Below, in pieces: positions 14,101 to 28,298 of a DNA stretch of 64,000 nt. The stretch is taken from NCBI RefSeq assembly GCF_021018805.1, contig NC_086249.1:75914472-75978471 (forward strand), read 5' to 3'. The notes below the pieces were generated by a model. That model searched no databases and was not told the origin of the DNA. It saw nothing but the letters and a program-made list of their open reading frames with translations. Every line of letters begins with the position of its first letter. Position 1 is the first letter of the stretch. Made by a program: the position numbers and the translations under genes. The stretch is from Prinia subflava. Lineage: Eukaryota; Chordata; Aves; Passeriformes; Cisticolidae.

Positions 14101-14729
14101 TTCTTGACCTAGGAAAATAAAGATGAGAGGTGATCATTATGAATACTAAAACACAAGGGCAGGAGGACATGTGCTGTATCTCACATCAGTACATATTTAA
14201 ACCAGTTTGGAGCCAAGTTTGGAGGGTTTTTCTTACACAGAAGATGCTCCTTTTCAGAATCTAGGAAAGAACAATCACTTGAAATTAAAATTGCCAATGT
14301 GGCACCTCAAAACTATTCTGAAAAGGGGAAAAATTATTTACTGGTGTAAGGGATCGTTCTTATGTCTATATTTCCTCTGATAAGCACAATATTAGCAGTT
14401 ACATATTTGCAGTGTATAGAGTTTTAAAATAAATCATTCTTTTCCTTTTGCTGTGGTTCAGCCAGCAATCATCTCTTCTTTTTTCCCTTTAATTTCTTTA
14501 CTAGATTTTCTCAAAGTGGCATCTGTTTTGCCTTTTAAAAATTAACTGTGCGAGCACAACAATATCAGAGAGATGTCAAAGCTGTGGAATTTTCCCTTGC
14601 AGCCACACCACGCCAAGTTTTGGATGACTCTGTTGCGAGACGATGAATCATCTCAAGTTATAGGATTTGGGTCCAGGTTCACCAAGGTAGCTATTATGAA
14701 GCTCAGCAGATCTATATCCACCTCTGATG

Positions 14730-14754
14730 TGTTGTTGTGGTTGTTGTTGTTGTG
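14730..14754 (+). repeat. Short TTG microsatellite
   Basis: Seven to eight imperfect copies of the trinucleotide TTG (or TGT), interrupted once by an extra G. It is a simple repeat with no evident function. Confidence 0.8.
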
Positions 14755-17329
14755 CTCTTCAGGTTTTGGAGGGGGAGGAATATGTGGGAACTTCTAAAAT
14801 CATTATCAAAATGTAAACTTTGCCAATTACGTATTTTGAAGCCTTCCTTAAATGAACCAAAAGTCCTGTCCTAAACTTTTGACAACTGTGATCAACAAAT
14901 TCAAACACAGCAAACCAAATAATTTAGGAAAAAACGTTGCACAGACATTTGCAGTCAGCAAAAGGGCTCTTAGATACAGTTCTCTGGGTAAATCCTGGCA
15001 GATGAACTTAATTAAGAGACAAAAACAATTAACCAGCAATGTGTGACAAAAATTGGCTGAACTAAAATTCTGTGTGAAATCTCCTTATTAGGAAACAAGA
15101 GAATTATCATTCTGCTGTTTTCCACAGAAGGAAGGGTGGCCTCTTTCTGTCTGTGCTCGTGGGGCAATATCAGCCTCTATTCACAGTGGTCCAGCTGGCA
15201 GCCCTCAGATATGGGATATTTCCATGGCCCCAGCCCTCCCCAAGAGCCTGGCAGTGTTTGGGAGGAAAGCGATGCTGCAGCAGCCACCGCGTCCCCTTGC
15301 GCGCACAGCGCCGGAGCAGAGCTGCCAGGAGCTCCAGGGGAAGAGGGACAGGACACCCTGGTCATGGCCCAGCACACACAGTCATTAGCTGCTCTTCTCA
15401 ACCCTGAGCATGGGAAAAGAGCATCTCGGAAGCAGCTCCAGCCACCACATCCCATCGGCTCTTGACCAACTCGTGACTCAGCGGCTGAAAGGCAGATGTG
15501 CAGCAAGAAACAAACCCCCAGTCTGATCCTCTCAATTCTTCTCCAGTGCAACTGCACCAGAGAAATCAAGAAACATGCATCTGTTCTGATCCACATCATG
15601 CAATGATTCTTGGATTCATTTTGGAAAGGATGCTACCTTTCAAAGATAAGTTAGATGGAAGAGTCCTCCAAAAAACTTCAGGTATGAGTTTTTTAGAGGA
15701 TTGTTCAGCCTAGGGCAGTCCTGAGCCATGTCCTCCTCAGAAAGCTGGTGACTAAGAAGCAATGCTAGGAAGCATCCCTGTAGGAAACCTGTCAGTTGTG
15801 AAAGCCTAAAGGTCAGATAAAATACCCAATATATCCTGGTCCTCCTCCCAAGTCAGCCATGATTAATCACTGTTGGGGAATAATTGCAGTCCATGAAAGT
15901 CTGATACAAAATAGTAATTTTTTTAATGTTTATAAAGCAATAAGTGGCCAGTAGTCACTAAAATGGCTTACTTAAATGGACAATAGAATTTAAAATTTTG
16001 GATAGGCTTCTGTGAATATGGAATGGCCCTACCATTTTCTCGCATTTATCATTCCAGTTTTATCGAGATAAGAAAACATTTTTTTGAATCAGAGAACTTT
16101 AAAGCTCCAGAAATAGAAGTTAAAGATATCCTTGAAAAAATAAACTCTTGGTTTTCAAATACGATAATTTTCAAATCTGGCAGGGAATTCAGGACATAGT
16201 ATCTAATATATCAATTTAGAACAACAACAAAACAAAATCAGAATCTGCAAGAATACAAAAACTTTGAGGTGCTAATGTTTAAAAGAAGATAAGGAATATA
16301 ACAACTCTCTCCACATGTGCTCTCTGACTCCTCCCCCCGAAAAAAAAATTAAAGCAGGTGCTAAGCAATCTCTTTGGCTTTCAAATCTTCCATGTAGCAT
16401 GTATAATAGGATTAACTTTAACTGCTTCCAGCCTATATCCAAAGATGAAGAACAGGATACCAGCTGGTAGTAATAGAGCTACCTCGCCAGTCATTATCTA
16501 TTAAAGAACCGGCTCACACAACAGTTGTACATAAATCAGGGAATTCTTGAAGTCAACTTTTTTCCCTCAACAGCTGTCCTAGCATTTCATAGACCTCAGA
16601 TGTTATACCCAGATGTGCTCAGGTTATTTCTTCTTCTTGTTTGGGCCTATGTCCTGCAGGATCTAGGGTGTTTTACACTTGCATTGTGCCTAAGCAAATG
16701 CTTGACAATAGAGACACAGTTAGATCTGCAGTTTTCAAACTAGGGGCCATGAAGGATCAGTGTCAGGCTACTAAGCATCTCTCAGGACTGAACCTTCTGT
16801 TGGAGCTCTGCCACTTTTTCTCTGAATTATCTCTTTCTCCACAAAGGAGACTATTTGTTTCAGCTGAGCTGCTCTTGTTGTCAAACACTGCTCAGATTTA
16901 GCAGATAGCAAAACTACACTTTTGCCTATACATAGTGGTCTGACCAAAGAGAAAAGTAAATCTAGTGAATGGGTTCTCTTAGCCTGAAACCATTTTCTTT
17001 GCTAGAAAATATTTTAAAAAAGAAAAAACTGTGGAATGTAAATGAGTAACATTTTCTACTGGTGCAAATGTTTCATACGACCTTATAAAAGGTCCTTTTT
17101 TTCTCCAGAATGAACACCAACCTTATATATGCAATAGAATATTCATCCTTCTTAGAGTAATTTCATTCTTAAAGAAATTTATCTTTTAATATTGCACTAC
17201 AGATCCCTTTTCAGTAATAGAATTGCTGGGTTATTTTCTGAAACTAGAAATAGGTTGCAATCTGTCCCTCTGCTTGTATTTTTTTCCCCTTTGTCCAAAA
17301 GTTTTTTAGACCACAGCTGCTTCTATCAT

Positions 17330-17342
17330 AAAAAAAAAAAAA
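17330..17342 (+). repeat. Poly(A) run, 13 bases
   Basis: An uninterrupted run of 13 A followed by A/C-rich sequence. No retrocopy was recognised upstream. Confidence 0.85.
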
Positions 17343-20300
17343 TAGAGAGGACCCAAAACAAAACAACAAACAAGTATTAAGAAATATGGGAAATGACTGG
17401 AGGATTAGAAAAATAGGTCATGTGTCAAAAACTCATACATGTTATTACATTGAAAAAGCCCTGTAAGGTAAATGAGCCTTGTGATTTTAAGTGACCGCGG
17501 AAGGGGCATCCCACCCCATGCTTTCCTGTGTCTTCTAATTTTGGCATTTGGGGAAAAGAGGGTGTCAGCACAGGGTTTCTCTGGATCAGCCTTTATGGCT
17601 GTTCCTTTTCCATCCAGAGTGAGTTAATTTCTTGCTCAGATTGTGGGCTCACTGTGCAGTCCAGCGAGTTACCGCAGTGGATATTTAAGCAGAGCCTTTC
17701 TAGGCGTGAGCAATGATCTCTTTGCTCAGCTGGCACAGCACAGCAGCAATGGATTCTGCCTTCTCCTCTCTGCAGCTCTGAAAGATGGAAGTTATTGCCT
17801 CACATTAGAATGATGGTTTGACAGCCTCCTGCACTACTCAGACGTCTCATAGCAGGGTGAAACAACCCAGCTTCCCAGTTGCCGCTGAAGGAGAAAGAAA
17901 CACTTTAGGACTTGCAGGGATCCTCAAGGATCTCCAGGAGCAGAGATTCTCATATCTTTGCACAGCATGATGTATCCTGTGATTGCCTTTTTACCCCACT
18001 GCAAAGCAGCTCTTCAGGAGCAAGCAAATTCACACACCACAACGGAGTTGTGGTCTGGCTCCAGAATATCTGCAGGAGGGAATGAATTCCTATTGGTCTC
18101 TATCATGAGCTTGCCCCAGGCAGCTCACACCCCAATACTATAATAATGCAAAACCAAGAGATTACTGCTGTCTGGAACATGGCTTGCCTCTGGTACCCAA
18201 GTAAATGGTGTAGTGATCAAGATACAATTTGATGTCATGCTAGGAGAATTTGGCAATGGTACTATGGAACTAATATGGGTAATCAGCATTGCAGGTATAT
18301 TTGAAATTCTAGCAAGGTTCAAGAAAATGGGTTCTCAGCTTATGCTGGGAACACAAATGGCACACACAGACCTCTCTCATGCTCTCTTGCAGGTATCAGT
18401 AGATGAACTCTCCAGAAGAATGCTCCTTTTGCATTCTGCAGAGCTCACTTGAGGCTGGTCTCATGCAGAATGTGACTTGGAAATATGGCTCCTTCTCACT
18501 AAACTACATTTGTTGTATTCTTCCTGTTTAACTTGAGGAAGGGAGTGTGTTCAGCTACCACCTAATTGGGTTTCATCTGGACACCATGACAACATGGAGA
18601 CAGAAGCAAAGTAGGAACATAAGTCATCCAGCCCTAGGAAAATGCAAATGCTTTACTCAGGTTGCAGATATTCACAAGGGACAGAGATTATTTCCTGCTC
18701 ATTCCCTGGCAGTACATGTGGAAACAGCTGCAGAATGATGGGGAGATGTAGGAACAAAGCACTGAGGGATAACTCCAGAAGGACTTCGCCAGTGCACATA
18801 TTGTAAGCCATGGCAAAGCACTGACCAGACCACAAACTGCATATGGGAAAAAGCTGAAGCAAAAACGATATATTCAGAGCCTAAGAGGAGATGTTGTGAT
18901 CAGGTTGGATTCTAGGGCAGAAGGGGAGAGAGATGTGTAGATATTGCTGCCCAATTTAGTAAACCTAGCTGCCTCAAGAGAAAAAAAAATAAGAAAGAAA
19001 AGGAACATCTCTGGAGCATGATTCACTTTATTCTAAAACAGATGTTAAGATATGTCGGATGAGTCACAGTGTAAAATTGCCTATTTCCCTCTATTGATTA
19101 TAAAAGGGAGTCCAGAGCAATTAGTTCAGATGAAGACACCTACAATTATAAATATGTTAGATAAGCTGAATCTCCCCAAAAAGATTTTCAGTAAGGGTGC
19201 AGGTATGGACACAGGCTTGGATAGGCAGCATTTAAACACTGAGTCTTAAACCTACCTTATCAATAATTGGAAGGGCTATTATCTCTGAGAGGAAATGTGA
19301 TTTTTGAGTAAAAAATGCACCTGGCATTAGTCATGTAGGTTTATAGATCACAGTTTCTACTTAAGGCTTTGTGGGGGTCTCCTATTTGAACATCTAAGTC
19401 TGAACTTGGATACGCAAATTGGATTTCTACAGTGAATTGAGCTAATGCAGAAGTAGGAGTGCTAGTTCTTTCTGTTACAAAGATATTTGAAATTTGGCCT
19501 ATTACTAGTGATACAACAGAGTGTGTGAGAACAGGAATGATCCAATTGGAATTCTCTAGTGGAATGTGCTTAGTGGAAGAGTGAAGCTGGAAAAGCTAGA
19601 ACCTGGCAGAGGATCAAAGGGAAGGCAGGACACTGAGGCAAGCAGTAAGGCCATTGCTGCAGAGAAAAAGTTGTGTCTGTACCTATACCAGGACCTCCTC
19701 TGATGTGAGCTGCCCTTTCTGGCTCCTGCAGATAGGGTATTTTGGGAGAAACTGCTTCCATAGCCTGCAGAAAGAAATGGCAGAAGAATAGGCACGCTGC
19801 CAATGAGACCAAAGTACTGTAAAATTTTCACTTTAATTTAATTCTTTAACTACAAAATGTTATTTACACAGCTAATATTTCCCTTATCCCAGGTAGCTTA
19901 TCTCATTTACAGGGTAACAACACCAAGGAATACCCATTCTGCTGCCCTCAACAGTCACTCCTGTGTCTGGCAATATATTCTTATTTTTATGCTGCACCTA
20001 CACAAAGATAATTTCATGAACGTATATGGGCCTGCAATAACTAGGATGTATCCTAAATCTGGGAGCTTGGTGCAGAATACCCCTGATCAGCACTGAGGGA
20101 AACATCTGAGGGCCAGTAGTATCATCCTGGAAGTACACCGCTCCCTCCTGGCCCATCATTCCTGATGGTGATGATGACTGCATGGACAAAAAGCTGTGTG
20201 CAGCACCGACGTGATGCAAGTCTGTGGCAGATTTATTTGCATACTCCAAAGGAGTGGTTTGTGCACAGTTCAGCCTTTGGGCCCTTGCAAAGCCAAGGTT

Positions 20301-21694
20301 ACAGATCTGCCTTCAGGACTTTGTGCTCTCATTATGTTTAGATGGGAAGAGCTGTAGCCATCAACAAGAGGTGATTAAAAGTCTGAAAGTTCTTTAGCAA
20401 GAATTTTTTCTCACATTTCCAGCTAACTGGAGATAATCATGTAAGCTTCCCTCCACCCCTCATTTAACAGACTGCTGACATTTCTACGTCTGGCTCGTGG
20501 TAGCCTTATGGGGCTTGACATCTGTGCATGGCAAAAGCATTTAGCTTCAGAGCTATGTTCCCAGGGAGTGCTATCAGTGTGGAACAAATCCTGTTCACTT
20601 AATAAATGTGCTGTGTAGTCTTGTGGGTTCTATAACATTTGAATAAGAAGGAGAGCAAGGCTACTCTTAGAAGCATCAGGACAGCAGTCAAAATGGTACT
20701 CAGCACAGATGGCTCCTTCAACTGTGAACCACACGTTGGTTAAGATGAAACAGCTGTGCAGATGCTCTTCTGCATGGGTGAAATAAAAGCATTTGGCCAA
20801 TAAGCCATGGGCCTGAGACACAGAGACTGCTGAGACACCCTGCAGTGGGAGGAGGTAACAGCACAGCTCTCTGGAGGAAGGCAGCAGCTCAACAGAAGAT
20901 GTTAGTGCACACTTCTCAGCACTGTGCTGCAAGTGCCAGGCTTATTCCCCCACTGCTCCTTCTGCACCTTGCCCTTCTGTAGGGGAATGTGTGTCTCAAG
21001 GGTGTTAGCTGGTCTGGTTCAGGATATGACCCCTCATCCTGGTAGGATTTCTACTGTTTCATGCTCTGGGGCATGACACTACCTTTATTTAGGAGGGCCA
21101 TAACAGAGGATTTTATTTTTCTCAGTGGAAACGTAGCTCAGAAGTGGTATCCAATAGCACAATAATATCTACCTTTGGTCTTTCATGTTTCCTCTGTGGC
21201 TCACTTGTAAGAAGTAGGTGGAACAGAGGGAGAGATCAGGAAGTATTTAATAACCTCCTGGTTATTTAATCTGTAAATACCAAGCTTTGAGGGGACTTTG
21301 ATGTGAAAGTACATCAAAAGATAGGGTTGGAATTCAAAATTATCTCAACAAACAGGAGATGTAGGCTACAAAAAAACCAAAAAACTCAGTAAAATAAATG
21401 CAAGTTAATTCAGGTATACAAAAATATTCAGCTAGGGACCTACTGGGTTGGGGAAAAACTCAGTGAGAGGCAGGCAGGAAAGCAGGTAGGGGATGTGATG
21501 CATCCAGCATAGGCTGAACACAAGAACTGTTATATGAAGATAATACTGTATGAACAGGATTATAAAGCATCCAAAATAACTTTTGTTCAAGCCAAGATGT
21601 GGTTCAGTGTCTGTGTATGTACGCTGTGTTTCAGGAAAGATGGAAACTGTCTGGGGAGAATTCCCCCACAGAGAAAGATCGATTACCTGGGAAA

Positions 21695-21825
21695 TTTAGC
21701 TTGAAGGGGACTTGTGGAGGTCATCTAGTCCAAATTTATGCTCCAAACAAGGTTAACTTCAAAACGTTGTTTAAGGTCTTGCCCAGATCACTTTAGAAAA
21801 TTTCCAATTCTGATGTCTCTCTGGA
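21695..21825 (-). mobile_element. CR1 LINE 3' end fragment, minus strand
   Basis: The + strand reads '...GGGGACTTGTGGAGG', then 'TCATCTAGTCCAA' at about 21721-21733, followed by a 'caaGGTTAACTTCAAA...' block. In birds this is the reverse complement of the CR1 3' untranslated region, so the element lies on the minus strand. The usual octamer tail that should lie just to the left (before 21695) is not recognisable. The copy is heavily diverged and short, consistent with 5' truncation typical of LINE insertions. Ends are approximate. Confidence 0.75.
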
Positions 21826-22247
21826 ATATGAGAAAGACTTAAGCAATGGGATTTTATCTCTGAAGGACTCAAATTCCGGGCGTTCATTTGGATTTGTAGG
21901 ACTTAGATTAAATATTAAGAGCTGGATCTTCAGTGAAGGCAGAGCAACATCCCCATATCTTCAGATATTTGCATTTCTTCACCCAATGGAAAAATACATG
22001 GAATGGACTTCTTCTATTCTGTCTCCACCTTAGGAGTAGTTAATTTGCTCTTGCAGCCAGTCCATGTCATTAAAAAGTTCTGAAGCAGCCTGGTCCTGAC
22101 TTGCTCAAGAATTCGGTTCTAAAGATAAGTTTACTAGAATCTCTAGGAGAAAAATGTTTACGAATACTTGTATTGTTACTTATCATATAATCTAAGCATA
22201 CTTAAATTTAAAGATAACCATAAATCATAAGAATTGCTTATGAGGGC

Positions 22248-22272
22248 AAAAGGATTCTTTTAGAATCCTTTT
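22248..22272. repeat. Perfect 10-bp inverted repeat, 5-nt loop
   Basis: The left arm AAAAGGATTC (22248-22257) is the exact reverse complement of the right arm GAATCCTTTT (22263-22272), with loop TTTTA. The pairing does not extend beyond the arms. It is not followed by a T-run in a bacterial terminator context, and in a bird genome such a terminator would have no role. Confidence 0.9.
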
Positions 22273-25200
22273 CTACCTCTGTCCTGATTATCTCTCTTCA
22301 CTGCAGGTTCAGCCTAGATGACCACAACAAGTCTTGCCAGAGTCTGGGCTGTACCACTGCAAGATCTGTGCCTTCGCTTCAGTCATCCTGCAAGGACCTT
22401 GACCCTTTCCTGGACAGAGCTGACAGAGCTCACCTACTCAGCATGAATGGTGGTCAGAATCCAGAAGACCACCAACATTTGACTGGGTTTAACTATTTAT
22501 AGAACAGAGGGTTTCCACTTCAGTTTGGAAAACAGTTAAACTAGTAGACTGAAGATATACTTTCTTTAATGGCTAGTAAATGCTAATGCCCTGCACACAC
22601 ATAAACACACCCACACTTCATTTTGTTTTGAAGTGATGAACTCACCATCATATAGCAATTATCCAATTTCAAAATGAGTCATATTAACTACCAGAAGAGG
22701 GAAATCTGTCCGCACAGTAACTTTTGGCATTACAAAGCTCTTTCAAGAATTTCCTATTAGACTATTTCTTTTTGCCTTTTAGGTGAACATGGAGTGACTG
22801 GTTTAATTTGGCAACATAAAATTTAGCCATGCAAGGACAGGCAAGAGGCAGGTGATCCAGACAGAACCAAATTCAAGTGAGGTCTGAAACCTGTTGTTAA
22901 TGAAAATTTCAGCTCAGTGCTGGAATCCAGTGAAACCTTCAAGCTTATTGTTATTCATTAAGCAGATTGAAGGAGTGAAATGAAATTCAGCAAATTGTCC
23001 GCCTCTGCAGAGTACAATATGTTCATTTTCAACTGGTGTATGGATGGGAGATGAAGCATAAGGCACTCTTACCTTGGGGTGGCACTTGGGGGTCAAAGCC
23101 ATGTCCCTCTCTCAATGCACTTGCACATCCCTCACTGGCCTGTCTGACCCCTTCAATATGCCCTGGTGAAAAAGCCCAGCTGTCCTTTCTCACCTGCTGG
23201 ATGTGCTGATGCCAGGGCACCAAATGTCCACAAGTGAGCCCCACCAAAACTCTTCACTGATCCTTTTTTAAAGACCAACCCCTGCTTCAGCCCTGCTTCT
23301 GTGGCATTTTCTGGGAGATGATGTAAAGGTGAGTGGCCTGACTGACTGAAACACAGAGCTGAAGATGAGAAGGGAAGACCCTTCCTTCAGCCACTGCACA
23401 TTACCTTATTCCTGCCATTCAAGTGATTGATTTTGTCGTAATTACCCAGACAGATCAGTTTATTATTTGCTGTGTGACAGATTCCATGAGAGACTAGAGG
23501 AATTTTTGTTGTGGAGACCAAGAGAAAGAGACGGTGTTCCATGAAGTACTGTGTTATTAGCCAGGACCAACAACCAGAAACAGAACCAAAGAAACATTTT
23601 CTCCCATGTTAAGGGGGAGCTGGGATAGTTTGCTGGAGTAGTCAGAGCTCAGCACACTCTGTCCCCACTTAGCCCTTTTGTTTATCTCATGCTATACTAC
23701 ACAAAGATTCAAACACAACTTTCTTCACGGAAGCACAGTGAGTGTGGCTGGACTTTGGCCTTTCCTGCCTGTCTGCAATGCTGCTTCTCTGCTGACCTGG
23801 ACAGGGAGACCTGTCACCCAAGCTTAGAAATGCCCAGTGCAGATGATGCCCATCCCCACCTGTGGCACCAGCTCCACCTGGGAAATGGGGAGGGGAACAG
23901 GCACTTGTCAGGTTCATCAGATTGGGCTTGGATGTCTGCCTCGAGAGTACTGACCCTGTTTCTCTGCTGACTACAGAAGGAACCTGAATATGAACATGCA
24001 GCAGCTAAATGAACACGTTAAGTGAGATGGAGAGACTGGCATGACTCTCAGCTGAGGTAACTAGAGGTTAACAGAGTTAGGAGTGCATAGTTTAAAGCAG
24101 AAATCTTTTTCTATCATCAGTTTTTTATTTTTTGAAGTAGAAATTGTAAGAAAGCCAATTCTTCAAGGTCCTAGAGGCTAAAGATTGTAGCATGCTTCTT
24201 CAGAGCTTGCTTGATTAGTATTTAATTCAGTCAGTCATTTCTCCTAATGAAATGTCTCACCTATAACATTTCTCTGAGCTTTGGGGTTTATTTTCCATAG
24301 AAATTTATCTTTTAAAAAGAATAGCACTGTGCAACTGAAGTTCCTTTCCTCCAGTGAGTGCACAGCACTCTGTAGTTGTCAGCTGCACCTCTCACCACAT
24401 TATAACCCTCTCTTGTTGCCAGGAGCACACTGATAAACAGGGATTTCTCTCAAGGTCAAGACTCTCTTAATGTTTGCAATGCCTGGCAGGATGGGGCACC
24501 AATCAATGATTGAGGTCAATGTGTCATGTCCTTCTGTGTGGTGCTCTCAAAGCAAAGCAGTCAAGCCAAGAAGGAGCTCTGGGTGCTCATTACACCACAC
24601 ACTCCCTAACTTGTTAATTGTGTTTGAAGGATGGAAAGTCCTTCGGGAGATAAGTTTGGTGTGAAGTCCTCAGCTAAAATGTTCATTTCCTTGGGACACT
24701 TGGGAAATGACGTGTTGGGAGTAAATTGTCTGCTGAGGGTCTCGTGGTCCCTGGGCACTTTGGGGTGGATTTGCACCTGCAAGGGTGCCTTGTGAATATT
24801 TAGGCACCAGTGAAGGAATTCAGGGAAATGATGAGGAGTGCTTTAAAAAGCCTACAGCTGTCTAACCACGACCTGGCCCGTATGTCTGGGCTCAGGAGGG
24901 GACAGGCCCAGCAGGGCACAAGGCGTCAGTCAGGGCAGGGCCCTGAGGGCACGCTCGGCTCCTGCAGCCCAGCGCACCCAGAGCCACAGGCAAGCAGCCC
25001 AAACACAATCTGCTGGCAAGAGAATTCCCAGCCAGCGTCATTTGCTCAATTGAAACTCTTTCCAAAATAGTTTAAAAAGTTAAATTACCCATCTACTGAA
25101 TGGGGAAATGGGGAGGCAAAGTCCTGGGCCCCTGGCAGCCCCCAGCAGAGCACACTCTCTGCTGTGTCTGCTCTGTACCTACTGCTGGGGCTTTGCTTCT

Positions 25201-28200
25201 CCAATGTAAGTGAGGTTCAATTGCCATGGCAACGGCATCTGGCAGGTGCAAAACACTGTTCTTTCTGCTAGATGTAAGGGAAAACCTTTCTGCTCCAGGG
25301 AAGGGAGCTGTCAGTTGTAATAAAGATTGTCCTCTCTTTTCTTACCTGGAAACATAGCAAGGAAAACTCTTCATTGATTTTTCGTGAGAGGACTGGGCCT
25401 CCAGGATTAATTATCTTCCACCGTTTTTCTTTGCTATACAATAGGTATCCATATAGGTAGAGGCAGTAGGTGTTTGGGCTATATATAACACATCCACAAA
25501 GCAGCCAGGGGAATTCTTTCCACAGAGGCAATGAGAAGGAGATGAAGTTGCATGGAAAATGATGCTGCTTTTCCCAGCGTCCCCATGATTGTCCTCACTG
25601 CCCAGAACACAGGTCATCTTTGTCAAGGCAGAGGGGGCCCGGAGAGCTTCCTCCCTCCCTTTTAAGTACTTGGCTCTGGTAATGGGCCAGATGTGTAGGA
25701 CAAGCCTCCCTTCTTGATATAGACACAATTTTGCCCACACTGTGCCCCAGGAGCAGGTTTTTTTCCCACAGAGATAGTGTTGGGATGCACCCAGGGCTTG
25801 GGGCTGGGCCAGCAGGAGGTAGCACTGCATCTGTTGAGACATCCACCACCTCCTTGCCTTTAAACCTTGCACACTGTGGGAAAGGTGTGTCCAACAGCAC
25901 AGCCCAAAGCAGGGTTTTTTTCATACTTTACAGGTATATTTTCATGCTTTACTCATGTGGAACGTGGATGATGGGGTCACCTACCACAGGGGGACTGTGC
26001 CTTGAAGAGGAAGAGAGGGAGGTGTTTGGTCACATGCATCAACATAATCATCAGTTAGAGTATCTTTTCATTTGTCATTCAATTTAAATATTTGATGGCT
26101 GTCCCTCATTATTTTGCATTGGTCCCTATTCCACAAAAATGCTCTGGTTTACTACTGAAATTAGGAAGTCAGAAGCACATTTTTATGGTCAACAAAGCCA
26201 GCAGAACAGGGGAGGGAGTGGTACACAGGTGACAATCAGAGCTCTGTCAAACCGAGTTGCAGAAGAGTATTAATGAAACAGGTCCTCTATAAAAGCTTCT
26301 CAATTCTTTCCACTTTTTTTTTTCCTGTACAAATATAACTCAAAATTAATTTTCATTTGAAAAATGAGGTCCATAAAGGAGTTGGCATCACAGCTTTCCA
26401 GGCACATCTTGTATTGTAAGATTACCACTCAAGTAAGAAAATGTACAGGCTAACCATGAGGCAGGAGAGCAGTGTCAGTGTGTACTCTGACAGTGAGTGT
26501 CTCTGTGATACTGCATAATAAGTACTAATTACTAAACATCTATTTCCATGTTACACATTATTTCTTTCTGTTTTAGAGGGAGGCAAATCTAGGGTAATCA
26601 TTCTGTTTATTTAGCAGTGTTATAAAGAATATCAAATACATTAAAAATCAAAAGTGGCCAAACCTAAGACTATTCCGTTGATGGAGAGAACTTTCATCTC
26701 CCAGGTCAGTCCATAAAAGAGCAAGAAAAGAGCAGCAAGGCCATCTCCTTCAAAGTGCTGAAGGCTGCAGTTATTTGTATTCTGAAACATAAAAAGCACA
26801 AACTCAAAGTAACACATGTTAACAGCCCTCTCTGTTGCAACCTTCTAGCTAGAAACAATACATCTAAAAATACATCTGCTGATGAGGTCAGTAGGTTTAT
26901 CCCTGGCGAGAGGCAGAAGGGCAGGGACTATGCAAAATCAGGGAAAAAAGGCCTACAGCAGTGGGAAAAGATCAAGCTCTTTGTTTGTATTTTCACCTTT
27001 CCTGACCAGCTCCAATATGGGATCTCTTTCATGCTCTTGAAACTTCAAGTTCAAATTATCACTGCTCAGAGTGCAACATAATTATTAAATTTTCTTAAAA
27101 GTGTAAAAAGCCAACACAAGCAGCTACTTAATAAAAACAATTTGTGGTACAATATTCCCCGATTCCATAACCCCGAGTAAAGACATATTTAGTGTCTTTG
27201 TGGCTGATGGCAGCTAATTTACTCACCACTAGACAACAGTGTCCACTAGCCTCTATGTGTGTAGCTGAAGATGATTAAACTGTACCCATAGAATCCTCAC
27301 TCTGTAATGGGTTTTCTGAAAGCCCGGTTCATATGTGGCACATGCGATATTTCCCTGCTCCCACACAAACCTAGTGTGAAGAAAATGTGGTGGCTTTTAA
27401 TCCTGTGAGCACACTCTTCAGGCCAGAACCAAGAACCCCAGCCAAGCTGCCAGGAACTTCCAGAAACAGAAAGAGGTGACAGAGCTTTAGGGTAGTCAAG
27501 GTTTATCCCAATGAGTGAATAAAAGACAAAAGTTAAAAACTGCAACTTTGAGGATAAGAGAGAGTTTCATGAAGAACCTGACACAGGACTGCTAGGGCCA
27601 CTGCAGAACAGTAAGCAGAGGTGGAAAAAAGCTTTGGTCAGCTCAGTAGTTACAGATATTCACAGTGTAATGCCTTCCTGTGAAGAAGCACAAACTATTT
27701 TGGGCTTAAAAGCAGAAGCCACTTTTAAAAGACTCATGGGAAGAAAAAGGAAACAAAAGAAAGAGAAAAAAAAATTAAAATATAAACCTTGGCTTTATAC
27801 TTGTACCACACTGTCTGCTTGCTGCTAAGGCACAACCTGCAGATGTGTGCCAAGCTTGCAAATCACACTAAAGCATCTGTGCCTGGGAACCAGTCCTGCT
27901 CCTCAGTCAGCGTTTTCTCACCCAATGTCCCAGAACAAGAGCTGACCTTACTGACACTGCTGCTCTAAAAGAAATAGAAGGGACCATTTGTGAATCTAAA
28001 GCAACTCCACCAAGCAGAAGCACCACAGCAGCCAAGGCAAGCCCTGCTGAACTGTGGGGTACCCAGATAGAACCCTCTGCAACTCTGCATCTGCTCCATT
28101 GCAACGAGAGCCGAAGATGCCCTTGACTTCAGCTACAGCAGAATCAGCTTCTCTCTCACAGGAAAAACAGAGGCATCCTAACAGAGAAAATCAGAGTTTA

Positions 28201-28264
28201 TGAAATAGGATTATTACAGAATTTGTAAAGGAATTTTTCAGGGGGATTTTTGGGGGGGAATCAC

Positions 28265-28298
28265 CCAGTAGTATATTTTCTGGAAAATATACTACTGG
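28265..28298. repeat. Near-perfect 34-bp palindrome (16-bp stem, 2-nt loop)
   Basis: The left arm CCAGTAGTATATTTTC (28265-28280) is exactly reverse-complementary to the right arm GAAAATATACTACTGG (28283-28298), separated only by TG. Pairing stops at once on both sides (C at 28264 against A at 28299). Just upstream are G-runs (28240-28244 and 28252-28258). I see no transposon terminal repeats or flanking duplications. A local template-switch event that copied one arm in inverted orientation would produce this structure. Confidence 0.95.

Larger units (their letters stand above)
11166..21694. other. Unique non-coding DNA, no gene seen
   Basis: No exon, RNA gene or known repeat family recognised. 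Visible low-complexity pieces are an A/C-rich patch at about 11483-11540, a TTG-rich microsatellite at 14730-14754 and 13 A at 17330-17342. A locally GC-richer patch at about 15250-15360 has open frames on both strands up to 140 codons, but they overlap one another and show no protein family features. Open frames elsewhere are short and repetitive in composition. Confidence 0.55.

Noticed and set aside
15136..15599. GC-richer patch with open frames on both strands as a possible exon
   Set aside because: Frames overlap in several phases, none shows a known domain, and CpG density is too low and too short for a CpG island.
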